A stretch of 43,469 nucleotides of DNA, taken from an uncultured Lactobacillaceae bacterium (GTDB taxonomy: Bacteria > Bacillota > Bacilli > Lactobacillales > Lactobacillaceae). Positions within the stretch are counted from its first letter, which is position 1. Every line of letters begins with the position of its first letter. A model generated the notes under the pieces. That model had not been told where the DNA came from and ran no database searches. It saw nothing but the letters and a program-made list of their open reading frames with translations. Both the position numbers and the translations under genes were made by a program. Location: assembly GCA_945285405.1 (NCBI GenBank), contig CALYQJ010000016.1:1-43469 (forward strand), in the 5' to 3' direction. Shown here piece after piece: positions 26,122 through 36,173 of the stretch.

Positions 26122-26901
26122 TTGAAAACAAGAACAATTACAGCAATTGTTGCTTTAGCAATTTTTATTCCTATTTTAATTGCTGGAGGAATTTGGATTC
26201 AGATTGCTAGTGCTGTTTTAGCCTTCATTGGCGTTTCTGAAATCTTTATCATGAAAAAAATTATGGTTTTGCACCCTATTGCTATTTTATCTATGCTAGT
26301 AGGTGCTTCTTTAACTTTACCGAATAGTTATTTTCAAAATTTGTGGTTGAAAAAAAATGAGTTATTTTACATTTTTATCTTAATCTTGTTAGTAACAATT
26401 GTGGTTTGTTATCAAACTTTTACAATTGAAGATGCAGGGGTTATAGCTATAACCACTTATTATATTGGTCATGGTTTTTATTATTTAACAGCTGCTTCTA
26501 ATCGGGGATTATCATATTTGTTTTATGGATTATTGTTAGTTTGGTCAACAGATATTTTTGCGTATTTGATAGGTAAAAAATTTGGTAAACATAAGTTAGA
26601 TCCCGTTGTTAGTCCTAATAAAACCTGGGAAGGTTCAATAGGTGGTACTTTATCGGCGATAATAGTAGCGATAATTTATAATTCATTTTTTCAAATTCAA
26701 AATAATATTCTTTTATTAATTATATCTACTTTAGTTTTATCAATTATCGGACAGTTAGGAGATTTAGCTGAATCGGCGATGAAACGACACTACCATGTTA
26801 AAGATTCAGGAAAAATTTTACCGGGACATGGAGGAATTTTAGATAGATTTGATAGTTTTCTATTTGTATTTCCTTGCTTACACCTAATTGGACTGTTTTA
26901 A
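26122..26901 (+). CDS. cdsA: phosphatidate cytidylyltransferase
   Basis: Makes CDP-diacylglycerol, the precursor of anionic phospholipids. The 259-residue membrane protein has about seven hydrophobic segments. Near the C terminus it carries the CDP-DAG synthase signature: SAMKRHYHVKDSGK followed by ILPGHGGILDRFDS. Another conserved block is PNKTWEGSIGG. Start TTG 26122, with AGAGAG upstream. It is followed after 9 bp by rseP, the order found across Firmicutes. Confidence 0.96.
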   Translation: MKTRTITAIVALAIFIPILIAGGIWIQIASAVLAFIGVSEIFIMKKIMVLHPIAILSMLVGASLTLPNSYFQNLWLKKNELFYIFILILLVTIVVCYQTFTIEDAGVIAITTYYIGHGFYYLTAASNRGLSYLFYGLLLVWSTDIFAYLIGKKFGKHKLDPVVSPNKTWEGSIGGTLSAIIVAIIYNSFFQIQNNILLLIISTLVLSIIGQLGDLAESAMKRHYHVKDSGKILPGHGGILDRFDSFLFVFPCLHLIGLF

Positions 26902-26910
26902 GGAGACTAC

Positions 26911-28182
26911 ATGAAAGGAATCATCGCCTTTTTAATTATTTTTACAGTTTTAGTAGTTTTTCATGAATTTGGCCATTATTTTTTTGCCCGTAAACTAGGA
27001 ATTTTAGTGCGAGAGTTTGCCATTGGAATGGGTCCTAAAATTTTTCAACATCATGGAAAAAATGGAACTACATTTACTATTCGAATTTTACCATTGGGAG
27101 GTTATGTACGCTTAGCTGGTTTAGAGGAAACTGACCTTACTGTTGGGAAAAATGTTTTTCTAACTTTTAATGACAAAAATGTTGTTACTAAGATTGATAC
27201 TCGTGAAAATCCTTCTCACCCTGGACTACCATTTACGGTTCGTAAAAGTGATTTAACTGATCAATTAACTTTAACTGGTGATTTGTTTGATAATAAGGTT
27301 AATGATCTTATAACGAAAACTTTTAATGTAGATCATGATGCTTTTATCGTTGAAAATGATGGTACAGAGATAAGAATTGCACCAAGAGACGTTCAATATA
27401 GTTCTGCATCATGGTGGAAAAAATTAATCACTAATTTTGCTGGACCTTTTAATAATATTTTACTAGCTATTGTAGCATTTTCTTTATCAGCTTTTATGGT
27501 AGGAGGCGTTCAAGATACTAATTCCAATAAAATAACTATTTTTGATCAAACAATGCCTGCAGCAAAAGCAGGAATTAAAACTGGTGATGCGGTTATAGCT
27601 GTCAATGGTACAAAAACTAATAACTATGAAGAAATTTATGATGCTATAAATAAAAACTCACCAAAAAAACTATTAAAACTTAAAGTAAAGCATGAAGGAA
27701 GAATTAAAAATTATATAATCAAACCTAAGTACAGTAAAACAGAAGGAAGAGGTCGTTATTTAATTGGAATTTCAGTTTGGTACAAAAAAGATTTACGATC
27801 ACAATTTTTATATGGTTTTACTCAAACTTACGATAATGCGATTGCTATTTTTCAAACTTTGGGGTCTTTTTTTACAGGTGGTTTTTCATTAAATAAAATT
27901 GCTGGTCCAGTTGGTATCTATAGTATTTCAGCTCAAGCAGCAGATAGTGGCTTGGGAGTGTTAGTCTCTTTATGTGGTGCTCTTTCCGTCAGTTTAGCAA
28001 TTGCTAATCTTTTACCAATACCTGGACTTGATGGTGGTAAAGTTCTACTTAATTTAATTGAAGCTATTCGAAGGAAGCCACTAAAACAAGAACACGAAGT
28101 TGTAGTAACGTTGGCAGGTGCTTTACTTTTATTTATGTTAATTATAGTTGTAACTATTCATGATATTATGAAACTTTTTTAG
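26911..28182 (+). CDS. rseP: RIP zinc metalloprotease (RseP/RasP/Eep family)
   Basis: Site-2 intramembrane protease that cleaves membrane-bound regulators and remnant signal peptides. The 423 residues contain the zinc motif HEFGH in the first membrane segment, the GxG-type ILPLGGYVRLAG, a PDZ domain (about 195-285, MPAAKAGIKTGDAVIAVNG) and the third metal ligand in NLLPIPGLDGGK. Homologues in lactic acid bacteria (Eep) also process peptide pheromones. AAGGAG precedes ATG 26911. Confidence 0.96.
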   Translation: MKGIIAFLIIFTVLVVFHEFGHYFFARKLGILVREFAIGMGPKIFQHHGKNGTTFTIRILPLGGYVRLAGLEETDLTVGKNVFLTFNDKNVVTKIDTRENPSHPGLPFTVRKSDLTDQLTLTGDLFDNKVNDLITKTFNVDHDAFIVENDGTEIRIAPRDVQYSSASWWKKLITNFAGPFNNILLAIVAFSLSAFMVGGVQDTNSNKITIFDQTMPAAKAGIKTGDAVIAVNGTKTNNYEEIYDAINKNSPKKLLKLKVKHEGRIKNYIIKPKYSKTEGRGRYLIGISVWYKKDLRSQFLYGFTQTYDNAIAIFQTLGSFFTGGFSLNKIAGPVGIYSISAQAADSGLGVLVSLCGALSVSLAIANLLPIPGLDGGKVLLNLIEAIRRKPLKQEHEVVVTLAGALLLFMLIIVVTIHDIMKLF

Positions 28183-28199
28183 AAGGAATTTTTGAATTA

Positions 28200-29906
28200 A
28201 TGAAACAAAGTTTATATTTTATTCCAACTACCAAGGAAGTACCAAATGATGCGGAGGCAATAAGTCATCAATTATTGATACGCGGTGGTTTTATTCGTCA
28301 AGAAATTGGTGGTGTTTTTATTTATTTACCATTAGCTTATCAAGTTCTTCATCGTATTGAACAAATTATGGAAGAAGAAATGAAACGAATTTCTTGCCCG
28401 GAGATGTTAATGCCAATTATTTTACCTGCTAATCTTTGGGAACTTTCAGGTCGTTATAAAAATTATGGTCCTGAATTATTTAAACTACAGGATCGAAGCA
28501 AGCGTAGTTTAATTTTAGGACCTACTCATGAAGAAACCTTTACTGATTTAGTTCAAGGAGAATGGACATCTTATAAAGATTTTCCTAAAACGCTTTATCA
28601 AATTCAAACTAAATTTCGCGATGAATTAAGACCACGTTTTGGTTTGTTACGTAATAAAGAATTTATTATGTTAGATGGTTATTCTTTTGGTGCCACTCAA
28701 GAGGATTTAGATAATTCTTTTGACCAATTTGATGGGGCATTTCATCGAATTTTTGATCGCATAGGTCTTAATTATTGTGCAGTTACGGCAGATAATGGTT
28801 CAATGGGTGGTAAAGAATCAACTGAATTTCAAGCTATTGCTTCAATTGGTGAAGATAAAATCGCTTTTACTGAAAACTATAATCATGGAGCTAATACTGA
28901 AGTTGCTGTTGGAATTCCAGCTTTTTCTTTAAACTCTCAGAGTTCCAAAGAACAGGAATTAACTAAAGTAGCTACTCCTAATAAAAAGACGGTTAAAGAA
29001 GTTGCAGAATTTTTCAAAACTTCAGAGTATAAGGTTGTTAAAAGTATACTCTATTTAGCAGATCAAGAATTTGTTTTAGTTTTAGTTCCTGGTGATCATG
29101 AAATTAGTGAAGCTAAATTGAGTCACGGCTTAAAAGCAAAAAATTTGCGTTTAGCTTCTGAAAAAGAAGTCTTAGATAACATTGGTACACCTAAGGGAAG
29201 TATAGGACCAATTAATTTAAAAATTCCAATTAAAATTGTGATGGATCCTTCAATTAAACAGTTAACTAATTTTTATGTTGGTGCTAATCAAGATGGCTAT
29301 CATTATCAAAATGTTAATTATGGTAGGGATTTTAATGCTGATCTAATTTTTGATTTAATTCAGATTAATGCTGGTGACTTAGAACCATATAGTAAAGAAC
29401 CATATAAACTTACTCAAAGTATTGAAATTGGACACATTTTTAAATTAGGCACATTCTATTCCGATAAATTGAATGCTAATTTTTTAGATAAAAATGGTCG
29501 GAAAAAGCCTATCATTATGGGAAGTTATGGTATTGGAGTTAGTCGTTTACTTTCAGCAATTGTGGAGCAAAATTATGATGATAAAGGTATTATTTGGCCT
29601 AAGTCAGTTACTCCATTTGACGTTCATATAATTGAAATCAGTAATAAAAATGAGAAAATAGTAAAAATTGCTGAAAGTTTGGAAGAAAAATTGGAATATA
29701 ATGGTTTTTCTGTTCTTTTAGATGATCGTAAAGCCAGGGCTGGAGTTAAGTTTGCAGAGTCAGACCTTTTTGGATTTCCATTAAGAATTGTTGTTGGTAA
29801 AAAAGCGGAATCTGGAATTGTGGAAATTAAACAACGAAAAAATGGTATTACTAAAGAACTGTCAGTTGATGAGGTACTTAATTTTGTTCAAGAATTTTTT
29901 AAATGA
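28200..29906 (+). CDS. proS: prolyl-tRNA synthetase (bacterial type with editing domain)
   Basis: Class II synthetase charging tRNA-Pro. At 568 residues it is the long bacterial form with an inserted editing domain (about 225-390) that hydrolyses Ala-tRNA-Pro. Motif 1 is around LLIRGGFIRQEIGGVF, motif 2 is FRDELRPRFGLLRNKEF, and motif 3 is IMGSYGIGVSRLLSA. The C-terminal anticodon-binding domain follows VTPFDVHII. It lies between rseP and polC, a conserved order. Confidence 0.97.
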   Translation: MKQSLYFIPTTKEVPNDAEAISHQLLIRGGFIRQEIGGVFIYLPLAYQVLHRIEQIMEEEMKRISCPEMLMPIILPANLWELSGRYKNYGPELFKLQDRSKRSLILGPTHEETFTDLVQGEWTSYKDFPKTLYQIQTKFRDELRPRFGLLRNKEFIMLDGYSFGATQEDLDNSFDQFDGAFHRIFDRIGLNYCAVTADNGSMGGKESTEFQAIASIGEDKIAFTENYNHGANTEVAVGIPAFSLNSQSSKEQELTKVATPNKKTVKEVAEFFKTSEYKVVKSILYLADQEFVLVLVPGDHEISEAKLSHGLKAKNLRLASEKEVLDNIGTPKGSIGPINLKIPIKIVMDPSIKQLTNFYVGANQDGYHYQNVNYGRDFNADLIFDLIQINAGDLEPYSKEPYKLTQSIEIGHIFKLGTFYSDKLNANFLDKNGRKKPIIMGSYGIGVSRLLSAIVEQNYDDKGIIWPKSVTPFDVHIIEISNKNEKIVKIAESLEEKLEYNGFSVLLDDRKARAGVKFAESDLFGFPLRIVVGKKAESGIVEIKQRKNGITKELSVDEVLNFVQEFFK

Positions 29907-29914
29907 TAGGGTAA

Positions 29915-32900
29915 ATGATTTTGGATAAACATCAAAGAATCAGTCTTGATCAGATTTTTTTAAAATTTAATAGCGACTATACTTTTCCCGATGACCTTAA
30001 TTTAACTAAATTATGGCTTGAACGTTTGGCAATTCATCGAATTTCCCATATTTGGGATTTTTTTGTTATAGGTCATGATTTTTTGAGTGTTTCAAATTAT
30101 AAATTACTGAATAATGCTTTAATAAAATTAAGTGGTAATAATGAAATTAATTTGCAATTGAAATATGAAAATAATTCCGTTGACGCACAAGTTTATGAGT
30201 CTTATTATCCCTTAGTAATTAGTAAGTTAAGTCATTATAGCAATATTTTGATTAATCAAAATATACACTTTTTTTCAGGAAGTTTAAACATATCTTTTAA
30301 TCAAAAATTTATTTATAAAATGATGAATTCACAAGTTGAGCAAGAAATTCAAAGTATTTATCAACAGTTAGGTTTTGCGTCGTTTAAAATAAATTTTCTA
30401 ATTGATCAGCAATCTATTATACAAAAACACCAAAAGTTTGTTTTACAAAAAAAGCGTGAAAATGCTTTAGCTTTTCAGTCCTTACAAGAACAGTTAGCTA
30501 CTGAACCTAAATCTCATTCAAATCCAACAAAACAATTATCAAAAAATAAAGAACAACATATAAAGGGTAAAGTAATTACAATTGCTGAAATTACAGCTAA
30601 TTCTACAGCTATTATACAAGGTCAAATATTTAAAGCTAATCAAAGATCTATAAAAAATAAAAACTGTATTTTAACTTATGAAATCTATGATGGTACAGAT
30701 TCTTTACTTTTAAAAAAATTTGTAGCTGAAAATGAATTAGATAAATATACTGATTTTAAAGTTGGAAAATGGATTAAAGCTAAAGGAAAAATTCAAAATG
30801 ACCAGTTTACAGATGAATTGATAATGAATTTGTATGGAATCAATTTAATTGATTCTCCAGTAATTCGTGCTGATAATTACCCAGGAACTAAAAGAGTTGA
30901 GCTACATGTTCATACTAATATGAGCCTTATGGACGGGATTTCTCCAGTTGATCAATTTGTTTCGCGAGTGGCAGATTTTGGTCAAAAAGGTTTTGCAATT
31001 ACTGACCACGCGGATTTACAAGCATATCCGGCTGGATTTCATGCAGTTGAAAATACAAATGTTAAATTAATTTATGGTGTTGAAATCAATCTAGTTGATG
31101 ATTACACTCCTATCATCTATCAAGCAACTTCAGAAAATTTAGCAAACTTAAGTTTTGTTATTTTTGATATCGAAACAACAGGTCTTTCTGTTGAATATAG
31201 CGAAATTATTGAAATTGGTGCTGTTAAATTTGTAGGTGGAAAAAAAGTAGGGGAATTCCAAGAATTTGTTAATATCAATCATCCTTTAAGTGAATTTACT
31301 ACAGAATTAACTAGCATTACAGATCAAGACTTGAAAAACGCTAAATCGAATGAAGAGGTTTTGACAAAATTTCACAAATTTATTTCAGAATCAGTATTAG
31401 TTGGCCATAACGTAAAGTTTGATTGGGATTTTATTAATAAAAATTTTGAAAGACTTAATTTAAGTAAAGTATCGCGGCCAGTAATTGATACCATGGGATT
31501 AGGTAGATTTTTATATCCTGAATTATCAAATATGCGTTTAGAAACTTTAGTTAAACGAACAGGTGCTACTTTAGTTCATCACCACCGGGCAATTGATGAT
31601 GCTAAAGGTACATCAGATATTTTTTTTAGAATGCTTAAAGAATTTCAAAAACTTTATCAATTGAATAAATTAAGTGACTTAGATCAAAAAACCGATTTAA
31701 AAACTTCTTTTCGGCAAGTTCGTCCTAGTCATGCAGTTCTTTTAGCAAAAAATCAAAAAGGTTTAAAAAATTTATTTAAAATTGTCTCAGCATCTCATAC
31801 TCAATTTTATTATCGGGTACCAAGAGTTCCACGTTCTCTTTTAGAAAAATATCGTCAAGGGATTCTTGTAGGTAGTGCTTGCGGACAAGGTGAAGTTTTT
31901 GATTCGGCAGCTTTAAAAGATTATGAAAATACACTAAAAGTTGCTAAATTTTATGATTATTTGGAAATCCAACCTTTAGGTAATTATGCAGATCTTATTC
32001 GTCAACATACATTAACTATGGCTCAATTAAAGTTGGTAATTAAAAAGATTATCAAAATTGGTAATGAGTTAAATATTCCTGTAGTGGCAACTGGTGATGT
32101 TCATTATGTAGATCCAGAAGAATTTAAATTTCGTGAAATTTTATTAGGATCTCAGTCAATGAGTGCAAAGAAAAGCTATCATTTGCCAGAAGTACCTTTA
32201 CGTACTACACAGGAAATGCTAGATGAATTTAGCTTTTTAGATGATAAAACTGCGAAACAAGTTGTAATTAATGCAAGTAATCAAATTTTTGATGAAATTG
32301 GTGAAGTAATTCCACTCAAGAATAAACTTTATACTCCAACAATTGAAGGAGTAGATCAAAAGCTGAGAAAAGCAGCTAATGATGAAATGTATCGTTTATA
32401 TGGTAAAAATCCGCCTCAAATTGTTTCAGATCGTTTGAAAACGGAACTTGATAGCGTAATTGGTAATGGATTTGCAGTTATTTACTATATTGCGCGCGAA
32501 TTGGTGAAAAAAAGTAACAAAGATGGTTATTTAGTTGGATCAAGGGGATCAGTTGGTTCTAGTTTTGCTGCAACAATGTTGGGTATTACTGAAGTTAATC
32601 CGTTACCTCCTCATTATTTGTGTCCGAAGTGCAAATATTCTCAGTTTTTTTTACATGGAGAATATGCTTCTGGTTTTGATTTAGAAGATGCGAAATGTCC
32701 AAAATGTGGTACCAATTTAATTAAAGAAGGACAAGATATTCCTTTTGCAACATTTTTGGGATTTAATGGAGAAAAAGTTCCAGATATTGATTTAAACTTT
32801 TCGGGTGATTATCAACCAATAGCTCATAATTATATTAAAGTTTTATTTGGTGAGGATCACGCTTATCGAGCAGGAACTATTGGTACTGTCGCCGAAAAAA

Positions 32901-34213
32901 CAGCTTTTGGTTTTGTTAAGGCTTTTGAACGTGAACGAAACGTTGAATTCAAAAGAACTGAAGTTGATCGTTATGCCTCAGGAATTACAGGGGTTAAACG
33001 AACAACCGGACAACATCCTGCAGGAATTATTATTGTCCCTCGTGATATGGATATTTATGATTTTACTCCAATTCAATATCCAGCAGATAAAATGGATGCT
33101 AGTTGGAAAACTACTCATTTTGAATTTAGTTCAATTCATGACAATATTTTGAAAGTAGACTGTTTAGGACATGATGATCCAACCGTGATTCGAATGTTGC
33201 AAGATCTTTCGGGAATTGATCCAGTAACAATTCCAACTGATGATCCCCAGGTTCTTTCCCTATTTGCTTCACCTAAGGCACTTGGAGTAACAGCTGAAGA
33301 AATTGGTGTAAAAACTGGAACTTTAGGAATTCCTGAGTTTGGAACTAATTTTGTTGAAGGAATGCTTGAAGAAACCCATCCCCAAAAATTTTCTGAATTA
33401 CTACAAATTTCAGGCCTCTCACATGGTACCGATGTTTGGCGAGGTAATGCAGAAGAATTAATTCAAAAAAAGACTGTTACTTTGGATAAAGTTATTGGTT
33501 GTCGGGATAATATTATGTTGGATTTGATTCATTGGGGTGTTGATTCTAGTATGGCTTTTCGTGTAATGGAAGATGTGCGTAAAGGTAAGGGAATTAAACC
33601 CGATGATGAAAAAGTGCTTCAACAAAATAAAAATGTTCCTAATTGGTATATTAATTCTTGTCAAAAAATTAAATATATGTTTCCTAAAGCACATGCTGCA
33701 GCTTATGTTTTAATGGCTTTAAGAATTGCTTATTTTAAGGTATATTTTCCCGTAATGTACTATGATGTCTTTTTTAGTATTCGTAAAAGTGATTACGATA
33801 TTACTGCAATGACAAGTGGTAAGGAATCAGTAAAGAAAGAGATGGATAAATTAGGGGAAAAAATAAAAAATAATGAAGCAACAATGAGCGATAAAAGCTC
33901 CAGAATGGCATTAGAAGTTGCTTATGAAAGTTTATGTCGTGGAATTAAATATAAAATGGTTGATTTATATCGTTCTGATGCATTTAATTTTACAATTCTT
34001 GACGAACATACTTTATTGGCACCTTTTGTAGCAATTCCTGGACTAGGTGCTAATGTTGCTAAACAATTAGTTTTAGCACGCAATGAACATCGTTTTACAT
34101 CAAAAAAAGATTTAATGCAGCGAGGAAAAATATCTCGTACTATTCTTGACTTTTTAGATGAAAAAAATGCTCTAGGAGATTTACCAGAAGATGATCAGTT
34201 ATCTTTATTTTAG
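29915..34213 (+). CDS. polC: DNA polymerase III alpha subunit, PolC type
   Basis: The main replicative polymerase of low-GC Gram-positives, with built-in proofreading, 1432 residues. In order: an N-terminal domain, an OB domain (about 215-310), a split PHP domain beginning ELHVHTNMS (H331, H333), a DEDDh exonuclease (D418-I-E420, HRAIDDAK), the rest of PHP, a four-cysteine zinc site (C903-x2-C906 and CPKCGTN), and the polymerase core with PDIDLNFSG (D957, D959), GTIGTVAEKTAFG and KAHAAAYVLM. ATG 29915 has AGGG before it. It ends a seven-gene run begun by pyrH. Confidence 0.98.
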   Translation: MILDKHQRISLDQIFLKFNSDYTFPDDLNLTKLWLERLAIHRISHIWDFFVIGHDFLSVSNYKLLNNALIKLSGNNEINLQLKYENNSVDAQVYESYYPLVISKLSHYSNILINQNIHFFSGSLNISFNQKFIYKMMNSQVEQEIQSIYQQLGFASFKINFLIDQQSIIQKHQKFVLQKKRENALAFQSLQEQLATEPKSHSNPTKQLSKNKEQHIKGKVITIAEITANSTAIIQGQIFKANQRSIKNKNCILTYEIYDGTDSLLLKKFVAENELDKYTDFKVGKWIKAKGKIQNDQFTDELIMNLYGINLIDSPVIRADNYPGTKRVELHVHTNMSLMDGISPVDQFVSRVADFGQKGFAITDHADLQAYPAGFHAVENTNVKLIYGVEINLVDDYTPIIYQATSENLANLSFVIFDIETTGLSVEYSEIIEIGAVKFVGGKKVGEFQEFVNINHPLSEFTTELTSITDQDLKNAKSNEEVLTKFHKFISESVLVGHNVKFDWDFINKNFERLNLSKVSRPVIDTMGLGRFLYPELSNMRLETLVKRTGATLVHHHRAIDDAKGTSDIFFRMLKEFQKLYQLNKLSDLDQKTDLKTSFRQVRPSHAVLLAKNQKGLKNLFKIVSASHTQFYYRVPRVPRSLLEKYRQGILVGSACGQGEVFDSAALKDYENTLKVAKFYDYLEIQPLGNYADLIRQHTLTMAQLKLVIKKIIKIGNELNIPVVATGDVHYVDPEEFKFREILLGSQSMSAKKSYHLPEVPLRTTQEMLDEFSFLDDKTAKQVVINASNQIFDEIGEVIPLKNKLYTPTIEGVDQKLRKAANDEMYRLYGKNPPQIVSDRLKTELDSVIGNGFAVIYYIARELVKKSNKDGYLVGSRGSVGSSFAATMLGITEVNPLPPHYLCPKCKYSQFFLHGEYASGFDLEDAKCPKCGTNLIKEGQDIPFATFLGFNGEKVPDIDLNFSGDYQPIAHNYIKVLFGEDHAYRAGTIGTVAEKTAFGFVKAFERERNVEFKRTEVDRYASGITGVKRTTGQHPAGIIIVPRDMDIYDFTPIQYPADKMDASWKTTHFEFSSIHDNILKVDCLGHDDPTVIRMLQDLSGIDPVTIPTDDPQVLSLFASPKALGVTAEEIGVKTGTLGIPEFGTNFVEGMLEETHPQKFSELLQISGLSHGTDVWRGNAEELIQKKTVTLDKVIGCRDNIMLDLIHWGVDSSMAFRVMEDVRKGKGIKPDDEKVLQQNKNVPNWYINSCQKIKYMFPKAHAAAYVLMALRIAYFKVYFPVMYYDVFFSIRKSDYDITAMTSGKESVKKEMDKLGEKIKNNEATMSDKSSRMALEVAYESLCRGIKYKMVDLYRSDAFNFTILDEHTLLAPFVAIPGLGANVAKQLVLARNEHRFTSKKDLMQRGKISRTILDFLDEKNALGDLPEDDQLSLF

Positions 34214-34233
34214 TTTATAATTTTATTATTGGA

Positions 34234-34262
34234 TTGGACCAGTTTTTAAAAGATGTTAAAAT
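34234..34262 (+). promoter_or_regulatory. promoter candidate for the rhomboid-yqgQ-glcK group
   Basis: TTGGAC (34234-34239) and TAAAAT (34257-34262) with 17-bp spacing in the 86-bp polC-rhomboid gap. No hairpin terminator for polC is seen there. Confidence 0.45.
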
Positions 34263-34302
34263 TAAAACAATTTATTCAGTTAACTAGCTAAGGAGTGGCT
34301 TG

Positions 34303-34995
34303 GTGCGATTTAAGTATTATTTAAGGCAATATCCAGTAACGATTACTTTGATCTTAGTTACATTTTTATTTTACTTAGTAGAATTAGGTTTAGGTGGTAG
34401 TACTCAAACGGCTGTCCTTTATCGAATGGGAGCTTTAACTAGATATGATGTTCAATTAGGTGATTGGTGGCGTCTAATAACTCCTATTTTTTTGCATATT
34501 GGATTTGAGCATATTTTATTTAATATGTTTACTTTGTTTGTTTTTGGTTTTTATATTGAACCGTTTTTAGGTAGCTGGAGATTTCTGGGAATATATCTTC
34601 TTGGGGGAATTTACGGTAATTTAGTTAGTTTTGCTTTTCAGAGCAATAATACTATTTCTGCAGGGGCTAGTTCTTCAATTTTTGCAATTTTCGGAGTTTT
34701 TGTTTTAATGCGGCGATCCCTAATTAATCAATTTCAATATCGTTATTTATCTGGTCAAATGTTTGCTTTAGCTGCTTTTAATTTTATTTTTGATTTGTTA
34801 GATAACGTGAATGGAGGTTCAATAGGAATTCTTGCTCACTTGGGAGGCTTTTTTGGTGGCTGTCTTTTATCAATATCATTTGGTTCTCCTAATGCAGAAA
34901 ATTATCGAACGTGGCAAAGAATTTTAGCAGCTTTAATTTTTTTTGCTAGTGCATTAGTCTTATATTTTTATGGTATGGGGCGATCAATTGTTTGA
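34303..34995 (+). CDS. gluP: rhomboid-family intramembrane serine protease (GluP/YqgP type)
   Basis: A 230-residue protease with six membrane segments. The catalytic serine is in ISAGASSSIFAIFG (S123) and the histidine is in ILAHLGGFFGG (H179). The conserved H70 and N74 of FEHILFNMF complete the rhomboid signature. It is a minimal rhomboid, lacking the extra N-terminal domain and TPR tail of Bacillus GluP. GTG 34303 is preferred, with AGGAG seven bases upstream; TTG 34300 would add one residue. It overlaps yqgQ by 8 bp in the conserved rhomboid-yqgQ-glcK order. Confidence 0.92.
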   Translation: MRFKYYLRQYPVTITLILVTFLFYLVELGLGGSTQTAVLYRMGALTRYDVQLGDWWRLITPIFLHIGFEHILFNMFTLFVFGFYIEPFLGSWRFLGIYLLGGIYGNLVSFAFQSNNTISAGASSSIFAIFGVFVLMRRSLINQFQYRYLSGQMFALAAFNFIFDLLDNVNGGSIGILAHLGGFFGGCLLSISFGSPNAENYRTWQRILAALIFFASALVLYFYGMGRSIV

Positions 34996-35206
34996 TGAAA
35001 CTAAGATTAAATATTTTTATCAAGTCTTGGATGTTTTAAAAACGTTTAATGTTTACATTCATCTTGGCTGTCGTTTAGACGATTTAGAACTTGCGGAAGT
35101 AGAATTAAATCGTCTATTTAAAGCAAAACTAATTGAAAAAAAAGTATATTTAAAATCCTTAAAAATTATTGAAGAAGAAATAAGAAAAGAGAAAAATGAT
35201 GGATGA
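34988..35206 (+). CDS. yqgQ: YqgQ-family small protein (DUF910)
   Basis: A 72-residue, probably three-helix protein of the YqgQ family, recognised from its length, its HLGCRLDDLELAEVELNRLF segment and its place between the rhomboid gene and glcK. TTG 34988 is chosen since GGGG lies seven bases upstream and the family is about 70 residues long; TTG/ATG starts further upstream lie deep in the rhomboid gene. The biochemical function is unknown. It overlaps the rhomboid gene by 8 bp and glcK by 11 bp. Confidence 0.82.
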   Translation: MFDETKIKYFYQVLDVLKTFNVYIHLGCRLDDLELAEVELNRLFKAKLIEKKVYLKSLKIIEEEIRKEKNDG

Positions 35207-36173
35207 TTTATATATAGGTATTGACTTGGGAGGAACAACCATTAAGTTTGGACTCATTAATAATGATGGGTTGGTTAAAGAACAATGGCATATTAAAACT
35301 AATAGTGATAATTTAGGAGAACAAATTCTTCCAGATATAATAAACTCAATTGAAAAGCACTTATTAAAAAGTGAAAATAGAAATTCAATTAAGGCGATTG
35401 GAATGGGAAGTCCTGGTTCAATAAATTCTATTAAAGGAACAGTAAGTGGAGCATATAATTTGAATTGGACTACTGAACAGCCCTTGAAGGAAAGAATTGA
35501 ATCAGCTTTTAAAATACCTTTTTTTGTAGATAATGATGCTAATGTTGCAGCATTAGGCGAACTTTGGATGGGAGCCGGTGAAAAAAGTAGTGATGTAGTT
35601 TTTGTTACTTTAGGTACAGGAATTGGTGGGGGTATCATTGCTAATGGACATTTAATCCATGGGATAGCTGGTTCTGGTGGTGAAATTGGCCATATAATTG
35701 TTGAACCTAATGGATACCTTTGTACCTGTGGTAACCGGGGATGTTTAGAAACAATTGCATCAGCACCAGGAATTGCCCGTATCGCTGGTGAGATATCTCG
35801 CAAAGATCATAACGGCAAATTAGCACAAGCTTCTCGAAAAGAAGCTATTGATGCTAAAGTTGTTTTTGATTTAGCTAAAGCAAATGATGCTTCAGCTTTA
35901 AAAGTTGTTGATCAAGTTACTTATTATTTAGCTTTAGGTTTAGGTCAAGTAGCTGATTTGTTAAATCCTAAATATATTATTATTGGTGGCGGTGTTTCTG
36001 AAAGTGGAACATTTTTAATTGATCATATTAATAAATATTTTCCAAATTTTGTTTTCCCAAATGTGCGTGAGACAACTTCTTTAAGATTAGCAAAATTAGG
36101 AAATAGTGCAGGCATATTAGGTGCAGCGTATCTTGCTAAAATAGGTTTGCAACAAAAAAGAGGTAATATTTAA
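35196..36173 (+). CDS. glcK: ROK-family glucokinase
   Basis: Phosphorylates glucose taken up without the PTS. The 325 residues have the phosphate motif GIDLGGTTIKFGLI, the catalytic aspartate in FFVDNDANVAALGE, the second ATP motif VTLGTGIGGGII, the ROK zinc site CTCGNRGCLE, and the adenosine motif IIIGGGVSESG. ATG 35196 is followed at once by ATG 35199, and either could be used. It ends one base into the start of the rhodanese-like gene (TAATG). Confidence 0.95.
   Translation: MMDDLYIGIDLGGTTIKFGLINNDGLVKEQWHIKTNSDNLGEQILPDIINSIEKHLLKSENRNSIKAIGMGSPGSINSIKGTVSGAYNLNWTTEQPLKERIESAFKIPFFVDNDANVAALGELWMGAGEKSSDVVFVTLGTGIGGGIIANGHLIHGIAGSGGEIGHIIVEPNGYLCTCGNRGCLETIASAPGIARIAGEISRKDHNGKLAQASRKEAIDAKVVFDLAKANDASALKVVDQVTYYLALGLGQVADLLNPKYIIIGGGVSESGTFLIDHINKYFPNFVFPNVRETTSLRLAKLGNSAGILGAAYLAKIGLQQKRGNI

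Noticed and set aside
32847-33152. A 101-codon plus-strand frame inside polC
   Set aside because: Out of frame within the conserved polymerase domain and without motif or ribosome binding site; a composition shadow.
35159-35803. A 214-codon open frame on the minus strand opposite glcK
   Set aside because: It lies entirely antisense to a well-recognised ROK glucokinase, is proline- and isoleucine-rich without family features, and has no ribosome binding site.
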